In this document: piece by piece, positions 1 through 5,670 of the stretch
How positions within the stretch are numbered: position 1 is the first letter of the stretch
How the letters are laid out: each line of letters begins with the position of its first letter
DNA from: Thermoplasmata archaeon
GTDB lineage: Archaea > Thermoplasmatota > Thermoplasmata > Thermoplasmatales > Thermoplasmataceae
Assembly: GCA_021850745.1 (NCBI GenBank)
Contig: JAJZKX010000063.1
Location: 1-8,129 of the forward strand
Direction of reading: 5' to 3'
DNA: 8,129 bases
Made by a program: the position numbers and the translations under genes
Notes under the pieces: generated by a model
The model's database searches: none
The model's input: only the letters and a program-made list of their open reading frames with translations
Told to the model about the DNA's origin: nothing

Positions 1-792
1 AATTACATGATAGGTCTGATTCCTGCCAACACTTCCTATGTTGCATACCAGGACAATCTTCCACAGGTACTCCCGCGTCCCCTACCGTACGGTTCAGTGC
101 TCCTGCTTTCGGGATACCTTGGAAACCTGCGCCCCTTCAATATTACGGATGTCATCAATAATTCCTGGCCTGTAAATCTTCAACATGGCATGATAGGCCA
201 TGTACCCATAGATTATGCCATAGCCGATGGCAACAACCAGAATTTCTATTATCAACCAACTTCAATGCGTAATATTGTCAGCAATATGTTTCAATCTGGA
301 AAATATGGCATTCTTGCCGAAGGGGCTGGGCTCATTCTGCTTGAGAGAGGATATAAAGGGGCAATAATGCATTATATGCCTCGGGATGCGCATTTTGCTT
401 CGCAGGTTTTCACAAACTTCACAAGCGGTACGTCCGGGTACAGCATCATATCTGAGACAAATGATCAATCGGACAACTTTATGTTCTACGGGCCAGGCAC
501 TTACCTCTATCCGGGGAATTATACTGCCAGTTTTCTCCTGAAAACGGATAACCTTGGTGCGAACAATTCAATCTGGATACAGGTCACTTCAAACCTGGGC
601 ACAAACCTCATATCTTTCATGCAGCTGCACGGGACAGACTTTGTTTCCAAGGGTAGCTGGCATTGGTTTAATCTCACATTTTCAATAGACGCCATATACG
701 GATATGTAGAATTCCGCGGTTTTGGTATTCAGTGGGCTGGTACTTTGTGGTTTGGGGGCGTGCAACTCCTGCAGACCTCTTCCATCGGTTAA
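1..792 (+). CDS. C-terminal part of a DUF2079-like membrane protein with a C-terminal beta-sandwich-like domain (5' truncated)
   Basis: The frame is open from the window edge to TAA at 790-792, so the start and presumably the membrane helices lie upstream. Counting from the Met at 7, residues 1-118 match what I know of the end of DUF2079 proteins: an IPANTS segment, then a strand pattern, a V-P-I-D-Y segment near 66-70 ending in a conserved-looking aspartate, and YGILAEGAGLILLERG at 100-115. Residues about 125-257 have alternating hydrophobic strands, a PGNYTASF turn at 169-176 and many aromatics, resembling a jelly-roll or carbohydrate-binding fold. No membrane helix follows, so this end is probably outside the cell. 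Seven N-X-S/T sequons are visible (N8, N45, N51, N137, N171, N186, N222). DUF2079 proteins are polytopic and thought to resemble GT-C glycosyltransferases; a role with lipid-linked sugars is inference. A glycosyltransferase gene follows 99 bases downstream on the same strand. Confidence 0.75.
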   Translation, partial: NYMIGLIPANTSYVAYQDNLPQVLPRPLPYGSVLLLSGYLGNLRPFNITDVINNSWPVNLQHGMIGHVPIDYAIADGNNQNFYYQPTSMRNIVSNMFQSGKYGILAEGAGLILLERGYKGAIMHYMPRDAHFASQVFTNFTSGTSGYSIISETNDQSDNFMFYGPGTYLYPGNYTASFLLKTDNLGANNSIWIQVTSNLGTNLISFMQLHGTDFVSKGSWHWFNLTFSIDAIYGYVEFRGFGIQWAGTLWFGGVQLLQTSSIG

Positions 793-833
793 GCGGCCTT
801 GATCATGGCAATGAACGTCGAAATCCAAAAGTG

Positions 834-856
834 CCACTATAATTTCATCATAGTGG
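834..856 (+). promoter_or_regulatory. Candidate promoter with a TATA-like box inside a 7-bp inverted repeat
   Basis: CCACTAT at 834-840 is a perfect inverted copy of ATAGTGG at 850-856, with 9 bases between. The sequence TATAATTT (838-845) sits in the left arm and spacer. An archaeal TATA box centred near 842 would place transcription start near 867-869, giving a leader of about 24 bases that carries the GGTGA at 878-882 before the ATG at 892. The repeat could therefore be an operator that blocks TBP, or an RNA hairpin ending the upstream transcript, though no T-run follows it. The symmetry and box are seen; the function is inference. Confidence 0.4.
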
Positions 857-877
857 TTAGGGATCATGAGGACAAAG

Positions 878-882
878 GGTGA
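878..882 (+). promoter_or_regulatory. Shine-Dalgarno-like GGTGA for the glycosyltransferase at 892
   Basis: GGTGA is the core complementary to the 3' end of archaeal 16S rRNA and lies 9 bases before the ATG at 892. It supports that start. It is the clearest ribosome binding site in the window; the other starts lack one as good. Confidence 0.55.
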
Positions 883-891
883 CACAGATAT

Positions 892-1965
892 ATGAGGATA
901 AGCATTCTTGAGGAATTTACAAGGTTTGGTGGCGGGCAGACGGTCTTTGGGGATATTTATCATGTTCTTAGGGAAGCAGGTTTCTCTATTGCCGTGGTCG
1001 CAGACAAGACACATAAATTTCTCCCGGAATATGTCCCGAGTGAAACTGTGATTTCAAGCACATTTGACAAGGAAGAATGGAACCGCCCCGCCACCCTGCT
1101 CCCCTCAATCTTGAATCTCAAGCGAGAACTTCCTAAAATTGTCCCGGACGGCATGACTCTGAATAACCATCCCAATGTCTTCCTTTACAATGCAACCATA
1201 AATTTTTCACATGAGATCTTCGGCTTTATGGCGCACCGGCCCGGACCATTGGACCGGCTCACCCTGGTGATTCTCAGATCCACCGGCATTTTCAGCATCT
1301 ACAGGAACGCCTTTTTCTTGGTCCAGGGGGAATTTACAAAAAAACAGACTCTAAATACAATGTCTGCCCTGGGCGTCGGTGGAATCAAGATTAATACCAT
1401 TGACTTGCCTGTTGCAATGCCCGATTCCGTGGACCTCGGATCAAAAGAGAGATCGGTAATAACATTCGGCCGCATCAGCCCCGACAAGGAACTGCACAAG
1501 GTTATCGAGATGGCAAAGCACCTTCCCGAAACCAGATTTACGGTGGCCGGAAGGCTCATACCCGCAGATCAAGAATACTATTCGAGCCTCGTGAACACCG
1601 CACCAGGCAATGTCTCCTTTGTACCCAATCCTGACGTCCAGGCCAAGGATAAGCTGCTTAGAATGAATAAAGTATATTTTCACACAAAGAAGAACGAAAA
1701 CTACGGAATTTCCGTGGCAGAGGCAATATCATACGGTTGTTTTCCTGTTGTTCCACTGGAGGGAGGAACATACGAGGACGTCTTGAGGCAAGGGGAATAC
1801 GGTTCAGGCTATTCGAGTATGGAGGAAGCCGAGTCACAATTGGTTCATGCGCTTGATGCCCGGAAGAGCGACCTTGAAAGGATCTTTGAGTCAAGGGGCA
1901 GGTTTTCCAGGGACAGGTTCCGAAAAAACTTCCTCTCAATGCTCAGGTTGGCTAAGGAACTTTAG
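892..1965 (+). CDS. GT-B fold glycosyltransferase, family 4-like (357 aa)
   Basis: This is a cytoplasmic GT-B enzyme of the GT4 type, which moves a sugar from a nucleotide donor to an acceptor with retention of configuration. The N-terminal Rossmann half begins MRISILEEFTRFGGGQ, with the glycine loop at residues 13-15 expected near the acceptor and donor cleft. The C-terminal half starts at about residue 188 with VITFGRISPDKE; G193-R194 and K199 are the usual donor-phosphate contacts. The E-x7-E motif is E269 and E277 within ENYGISVAEAISYG. The length is typical of the family. There is no signal peptide or membrane helix. The ATG is supported by GGTGA 9 bases upstream. Donor and acceptor cannot be read from the sequence. 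The gene follows the DUF2079-like gene on the same strand and its 3' end overlaps the convergent neighbour by 14 bases. Hand-counted lines here are about 52% GC, higher than the genes to the right. Confidence 0.88.
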   Translation: MRISILEEFTRFGGGQTVFGDIYHVLREAGFSIAVVADKTHKFLPEYVPSETVISSTFDKEEWNRPATLLPSILNLKRELPKIVPDGMTLNNHPNVFLYNATINFSHEIFGFMAHRPGPLDRLTLVILRSTGIFSIYRNAFFLVQGEFTKKQTLNTMSALGVGGIKINTIDLPVAMPDSVDLGSKERSVITFGRISPDKELHKVIEMAKHLPETRFTVAGRLIPADQEYYSSLVNTAPGNVSFVPNPDVQAKDKLLRMNKVYFHTKKNENYGISVAEAISYGCFPVVPLEGGTYEDVLRQGEYGSGYSSMEEAESQLVHALDARKSDLERIFESRGRFSRDRFRKNFLSMLRLAKEL

Positions 1966-3142
1966 CTGCCTTCCTCAGTCCGATTAACCTTACAAATTCC
2001 TCATAAGTCCGATCAAATGAATATTTTTTGGATGTAGCAATGCCGTTATAGGCCATTGAGATACGCTTTTCCCTGTCTTTGAGCAATGACACTACTGCAC
2101 TGGCCATGGCAGGAGGATCCATGATTGGCACAATCAGGCAATCAAAATTATTCCTCACCATGCTTGTTACGCCGTGATTATCTGTAGAGACCAGAGCAGA
2201 CCCGCAGGACATGGATTCCAATGCAGGAAAGGACGTGCCTTCAACCAAAGACGCTATGGCTGTAACAGAGGAAGAGTTGTATATTTCTACTAATTCTAGA
2301 GTTGGGACAATGCCCCTGAAATCTATAAATCTCGGCACATTCGCTGCAGGAAAATTCCCAAATGCCATGATTTTTACGTCTGGCATTTGTTCGTGAATGA
2401 GTTCAGCCGCCTTAATTGCATACGCAGCACCTTTCGAGGTATTCTTACGGAGAGGGAACAAGACAACTTCATTTCTGTTTTCAGGAGGCGTTTTGCATGG
2501 AAAATCCTCTGTTTCAATGCCCATATCGTTCCTGATAGGGTATTCTTCAATAAATCTCTGATAAAGGTGTTCATTCTGCACTATTTTTTTTAGGGGAAGT
2601 TCGAAACTCTTAGCGGCGATGTTGCTCAGCTGGCCAGTGAAACTCGGGTCATCAACATCATGGTGAACCCTATAGAATTTATTGGTGCATCTGGTGCAGG
2701 CGTTTACAAAGAACGCCGTTTCCCACGACTGGGCTATCACTGTCCCGGCACTTAACGTTTCCAGGCTCTTCATAAATAATACCCTGGCACCTCTATAATC
2801 CTCTTTAAAATCAATTTTCAGAAACCTGCGGACCAAGGGGGCAAGGATGCGATATCCGAAGTAGCTACCCATCAGTTTGTAATAAAGCCTATGTGACATT
2901 GGTCGATCCCTAAGGTAATTGGATAAGCTTTCAGCGTGAATATACCTCGGGAGTCTCTTCAAAGGATCTTTCAGATAGACTATAGCAACACTGAAGCCGT
3001 CTTCGACAAGCCTCTTGCAAAAATGTGAAACCTCCTGGTCTCCTCCGGTTGGCATGTGCAGGAAATTAGGAATAACGAATGCAATGTCATATGGCTGGCG
3101 TGATGTTTCTTGCATATCTAGTTCCTGTAGAGGGGGCAGCAT
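1952..3142 (-). CDS. GT-B glycosyltransferase resembling the WsaF group (GT4, 396 aa)
   Basis: This is a soluble GT-B enzyme. The N-terminal half holds IAFVIPNFLHMPTGGDQEVS (20-39) with the glycine loop, then AQSWETAFFVN (137-147) and KFYRVHHDVDDPSF (155-168). The S-W-x-T-A block followed by K-F-Y recalls the rhamnosyltransferase WsaF family; I recognise this from memory, and the match is looser than in bacterial members. The donor half begins VVLFPLRKNTSKG (226-238), with R232 and K237 in the phosphate-binding position, and the E-x7-E pair is E301/E309 in EGTSFPALESMSCG. The ATG at 3142 gives the longest form. The ATG at 3115 (Met10) may be the true start: AGGA lies just upstream of it, an AT-rich box sits about 30 bases before it, and residues 1-9 precede the fold. 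The sugar is unknown; rhamnose is only a suggestion. The 3' end overlaps the opposing gene at 1952-1965. Confidence 0.85.
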   Translation of the reverse strand: MLPPLQELDMQETSRQPYDIAFVIPNFLHMPTGGDQEVSHFCKRLVEDGFSVAIVYLKDPLKRLPRYIHAESLSNYLRDRPMSHRLYYKLMGSYFGYRILAPLVRRFLKIDFKEDYRGARVLFMKSLETLSAGTVIAQSWETAFFVNACTRCTNKFYRVHHDVDDPSFTGQLSNIAAKSFELPLKKIVQNEHLYQRFIEEYPIRNDMGIETEDFPCKTPPENRNEVVLFPLRKNTSKGAAYAIKAAELIHEQMPDVKIMAFGNFPAANVPRFIDFRGIVPTLELVEIYNSSSVTAIASLVEGTSFPALESMSCGSALVSTDNHGVTSMVRNNFDCLIVPIMDPPAMASAVVSLLKDREKRISMAYNGIATSKKYSFDRTYEEFVRLIGLRKAAKVP

Positions 3143-3150
3143 AAAAAATT
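3141..3150 (-). promoter_or_regulatory. TATA-like box upstream of Met10 of the WsaF-like gene
   Basis: Read on the minus strand, AATTTTTTAT covers 3150-3141 and is centred about 30 bases before the A of the ATG at 3115. That spacing suits a leaderless or very short-leader archaeal transcript starting at Met10. The box overlaps the ATG at 3142, and no comparable box lies 25-30 bases before that upstream start. This is a weak argument for the shorter protein. Confidence 0.3.
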
Positions 3151-3485
3151 ACCATGTCTACGTTTTTTCAGCTTGGGTTTTTCTGGTGGGGTTCACTTAT
3201 CTTCTTTTTTTTTGGGCGCCTAATCGGGAGATGGAAGAAATTTTATTTTCCTCAGGATCGAAACATTTAAGTAAATTCTACGGGACGAATCAATCTATCC
3301 CTCATGTAAAAACTGAATCAAGTAAAGTTTCCTCAAACCGTGGTATAGGCGGTCTTTTAAGCAAATATCACCATACTTCTGGAAGCGTTTTGGTCACTGA
3401 AGTAAAGTGAAACAGTCGATTATTTGGTACAAATATATTCAAATATGAAACAAATAATAATTTATTCCTGAAGTATTCCTAATCA
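3143..3485. other. Divergent intergenic region (343 bases), no firmly supported gene
   Basis: This stretch separates the divergent WsaF-like and family 2 glycosyltransferase genes and should carry both promoters. It holds a T9 run at 3205-3213 and a T6 run at 3164-3169. It also holds an imperfect direct repeat (AAGTAAAGT at 3320-3328 and 3400-3408, each preceded by ACTGAA nearby) and two AT-rich boxes near 3431-3440 and 3453-3466. A 38-codon plus-strand frame at 3154-3270 would encode a very hydrophobic peptide, discussed as a finding. A longer plus-strand frame ending at 3410 runs antisense through the neighbouring gene and shows no family features. I see no tRNA, C/D-box RNA or insertion sequence end. 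Confidence 0.5.
3453..3466 (+). promoter_or_regulatory. TATA-like box for the family 2 glycosyltransferase gene
   Basis: The AT-only stretch AATAATAATTTATT is centred roughly 26 bases before the TTG at 3486, the distance expected if that codon is also the transcription start. A second candidate, AAATATATTC at 3431-3440, would start transcription near 3461 and give a leader to either the TTG at 3486 or the ATG at 3564. The sequence does not decide between them. Confidence 0.35.
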
Positions 3486-4334
3486 TTGCAATCAAAACCT
3501 CAATCGTTAAAATCTGCTGATAATATTGACTCTGTTGTAGATAAGGACAGTGTGGGCAACAAAATGGTCCATAATCAGCCAGAGCTCAAACGATTTTCAT
3601 TGGTTATACCTGCCTATAATGAAGAAAACCGAATCTATTCTCTGCTTGAAAAAATCAAATCAGAGCTTACCGATTTCTACGAAATAATAATCGTATGCGA
3701 CGGCGAAGATAAGACTGCCCAACTGGCTCGTTCTATAGATTCCCGGTTTAAGGTACTGGAATTTGGCAGGAGATTAGGGAAGGGAGGCGCAATTATGGTT
3801 GGGTTTGAAGAAGCAACAGGCGACATCGTTGGATTTGTCGACGCTGATGGTTCCATAACCCCAAGCGATATTAGAAAAGTATTCACCAGCCTCTCAAATG
3901 ATGCCCCAGTTGCGATAGGGTCAAGATGGGTTAAAGGTTCAAGTATTTCCATTAGACAACCGTTTTTACGTGTTGTTTTAGGTAGATTGTATCATTATCT
4001 GACTTTTGCGGTTTTAGGTTTATACATTAAGGATACGCAATGTGGAATTAAGGCATTTGTAAGAGAGAAGGTCCAAGAAATTGTTCAGAATATAAAGACC
4101 TTGAATCTCTCCTTTGATACCGCAATTCTGTACAGTTGCAAGAAAGCTGGTTTGGACATAAAGGAAGTTCCAATTACATGGAAAGATGTTCCCGGGAGCA
4201 AAGTGAAAATACTGAAGACATCCCTGTCAATGGTGGCTACGCTTCTTATCATTCGTCTGGCAAACTCGAGGTATTACAGTAAACTGAACAACTTCATTTC
4301 CGACAACAGCAATCTCATAGATATCGATCGCTAA
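3486..4334 (+). CDS. Family 2 glycosyltransferase, polyprenyl (dolichyl)-phosphate sugar synthase type, ALG5/DPM1-like (282 aa)
   Basis: This GT-A enzyme probably transfers glucose, mannose or a similar sugar from a nucleotide donor to dolichyl or polyprenyl phosphate, making the lipid-linked donor used by outer-face enzymes. Motifs in order: SLVIPAYNEE (38-47) opening the Rossmann fold, CDGEDKT (71-77) for nucleotide binding, FGRRLGKGGAI (93-103), the metal-binding DAD at 119-121, GSRWVKGS (145-152), the family hallmark KDTQCGIKAF (182-191), FDT at 210-212, and W232 with PGSKV (236-240). The DTQCG block plus PGSKV is typical of ALG5 and related archaeal enzymes. There is no N-terminal membrane helix, unlike yeast Alg5, and no GtrA-like C-terminal helices; the hydrophobic stretch near 245-258 may lie on the membrane. 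The start is uncertain: TTG at 3486 fits the upstream TATA-like box, while ATG at 3564 (residue 27) leaves 10 residues before the first strand and is the more usual codon. Neither has a clear ribosome binding site. Confidence 0.88.
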   Translation: MQSKPQSLKSADNIDSVVDKDSVGNKMVHNQPELKRFSLVIPAYNEENRIYSLLEKIKSELTDFYEIIIVCDGEDKTAQLARSIDSRFKVLEFGRRLGKGGAIMVGFEEATGDIVGFVDADGSITPSDIRKVFTSLSNDAPVAIGSRWVKGSSISIRQPFLRVVLGRLYHYLTFAVLGLYIKDTQCGIKAFVREKVQEIVQNIKTLNLSFDTAILYSCKKAGLDIKEVPITWKDVPGSKVKILKTSLSMVATLLIIRLANSRYYSKLNNFISDNSNLIDIDR

Positions 4335-4340
4335 AAATTG

Positions 4341-4353
4341 CTTTTTTTGTTTC
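4341..4353 (+). terminator. Poly-T terminator after the family 2 glycosyltransferase gene
   Basis: Seven Ts at 4342-4348, followed by G, TTT and CC, begin 7 bases after the stop codon in a 45-base convergent gap. A T-rich non-template run of this kind is enough for intrinsic termination in archaea. There is no matching run for the opposing gene within the gap. Confidence 0.5.
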
Positions 4354-4379
4354 CATTAAGTTTCACGGTGCTGGTTACT

Positions 4380-5483
4380 TTATCTTTTCATGACCTGTCG
4401 GTCTTCTTGTACTTGTGTCAAAAGGTTTCGCCAACTATTTCCCACAAATTTCCAAGAATACTTTTCTGCGACTTCCCTGCACCCTTTTGTCCAGCTTAAT
4501 GGGTCTTTTAGTATATGACAGGCAGCCCGCAGAAGGCCCTCTCTATTGGAATCTTCTACCGTTATTCCATTAATTCCAACTGATATTATTTCTGATACAC
4601 CCGGCACGGAATAGGCCACAGTCGGGGTTCCAGCTGCAGATGATTCAAGCACCGACAAACCCCACCCTTCAGCCACGGAACAATGGATGTTCAACCATGA
4701 CTCTGCCACAATTTTTGAAAGAGTGTTGTCATCCACCTTTCCCAAGAAAGAGACACAACTTTCCAAATGCATTTCCCTTGTAAGAGTGATCAAATCCCGT
4801 TTTGTTGGTCCATCCCCTACAATTCTCAGTCTAATTCCGGGGAAGACCCCAACTAAATGCTTTGCAAGAAAAATTGCTTCCTCCGCCCTTTTATATTTGC
4901 GTAACCCACCATAATACACAACACTGGGGTAACTGGTTTTCTCAGCCGGCTTGAATAATTGAAGATCAACGCCCAGAGGTATTCTCTCTATGCGCTCCGG
5001 ATTTATGCCTATTGACTGGAGATCCAATTCACTCTGTTTCGACTCAGTTACAAATTTCCATTCCTTGTATACATGTTTATAACTTCTTTCTATGGCTGAT
5101 AAGATAAACATGACTGGCCTCGAAACCTGTCCAGGCAGCGTCCTCGAGTGAAGGTGAAAAAAGAAAATTAGCCCTGGCCCAGAATGCGATAATTCGGAAA
5201 ACCATGGGACTACATGTCCCAAACTGTCCACAACAATAAAATTTCCACTTTTCCCCAATATCCAAAGAAATGATCGAAAGTGCACTGTAAGGGGATTTCC
5301 CATTCTTAGAATTCTAATTCCATCCATAATTTCTGTGTTCTTTGACCCCCTGTATTTGCAGGAAACTATGGTCACATTGTCACCTTGATCAACCAGATAT
5401 TTCGAGATTTCTTGTATGGCTCTTTCAGCTCCTCCGGCCCTGGGATGGCGCATATCTCTGTGGTTAAGCCATACAATATTCAT
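4380..5483 (-). CDS. GT4 family glycosyltransferase (GT-B fold, 367 aa)
   Basis: This is a classic archaeal GT4 enzyme. The start MNIVWLNHRDMRHPRAGGAE carries the glycine loop (17-18) directly followed by AERAIQEISKYL, as in many archaeal and bacterial GT4 proteins. Residues 145-178 form the interdomain region, ending in IPLGVDLQLFKP. The donor half contains VVYYGGLRKYKRAEEAI (188-204) with R195 and K198 in the phosphate-binding position, IVGDGP at 221-226, FLGKV at 246-250, and the E-x7-E pair E272/E280 in AEGWGLSVLESSAAGTP. The length is normal and no membrane helix is evident, although two hydrophobic stretches (104-111 and 123-130) could touch the membrane. The start is well supported: it opens the first strand, and a TATA-like box lies about 27 bases upstream. 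It lies downstream of the large membrane protein gene on the same strand but probably has its own promoter. The substrate is not readable. Confidence 0.9.
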   Translation of the reverse strand: MNIVWLNHRDMRHPRAGGAERAIQEISKYLVDQGDNVTIVSCKYRGSKNTEIMDGIRILRMGNPLTVHFRSFLWILGKSGNFIVVDSLGHVVPWFSELSHSGPGLIFFFHLHSRTLPGQVSRPVMFILSAIERSYKHVYKEWKFVTESKQSELDLQSIGINPERIERIPLGVDLQLFKPAEKTSYPSVVYYGGLRKYKRAEEAIFLAKHLVGVFPGIRLRIVGDGPTKRDLITLTREMHLESCVSFLGKVDDNTLSKIVAESWLNIHCSVAEGWGLSVLESSAAGTPTVAYSVPGVSEIISVGINGITVEDSNREGLLRAACHILKDPLSWTKGCREVAEKYSWKFVGNSWRNLLTQVQEDRQVMKR

Positions 5484-5503
5484 TGGGCTACCATATGTTA
5501 TGG

Positions 5504-5516
5504 AATATTAAATAAA
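5504..5516 (-). promoter_or_regulatory. TATA-like box implying a leaderless transcript for the GT4 gene
   Basis: On the minus strand TTTATTTAATATT spans 5516-5504, with its centre about 27 bases before the A of the ATG at 5483. This is the canonical archaeal TATA-to-start distance, and no Shine-Dalgarno sequence precedes the ATG, so a leaderless mRNA is likely. Confidence 0.5.
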
Positions 5517-5582
5517 CCGATTATAAGGAGTCACCAAATCCCGCTCATCCGCTTATTAGCCGGGCATTTTCCAGAATGGGAC

Positions 5583-5604
5583 ATTGTAGGGATTTCACTA
5601 CAAT
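5583..5604. repeat. Perfect 7-bp inverted repeat in the 187-base gap upstream of the GT4 gene
   Basis: ATTGTAG at 5583-5589 pairs with CTACAAT at 5598-5604 across an 8-base loop. It lies about 100 bases upstream of the GT4 start and 67 bases beyond the stop of the large membrane protein. On the plus strand it runs into four more Ts. A second, weaker pair, GCTAAT (5610-5615) and ATTAGC (5630-5635), lies beside it, and a small hairpin, GCTTT with AAAGC (5658-5670), abuts the stop codon of the membrane protein. Roles in termination or regulation are possible but unproven. Confidence 0.4.
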
Positions 5605-5670
5605 TTTTAGCTAATGTCCAATTGTTGATATTAGCACGGTGTTGTCAGCATATTCTAGCTTTGTTAAAGC

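Noticed and set aside
124..141. RPFN-x-T segment shared by the left (residues 42-46) and right (residues 22-26) membrane proteins, considered as evidence of homology
   Set aside because: Only about five residues match and the flanking sequence does not align, so it is more likely chance in Asn/Thr-rich loops.
682..1014. Minus-strand frame of 110 codons across the gap before the first GT-B gene
   Set aside because: It runs antisense through two supported genes and lacks a ribosome binding site, promoter or motif.
3164..3213. T6 and T9 runs considered as a terminator for a plus-strand transcript
   Set aside because: No supported plus-strand gene lies just upstream; the previous plus-strand gene ends at 1965. 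They may simply be AT-rich spacer.
3015..3410. Plus-strand frame of 131 codons overlapping the 5' end of the WsaF-like gene
   Set aside because: Its first third is antisense to a well-supported glycosyltransferase, it has no family motifs, and its hydrophobic stretch comes from the T-runs at 3164-3213. A different frame in the same place is kept only as a tentative finding.
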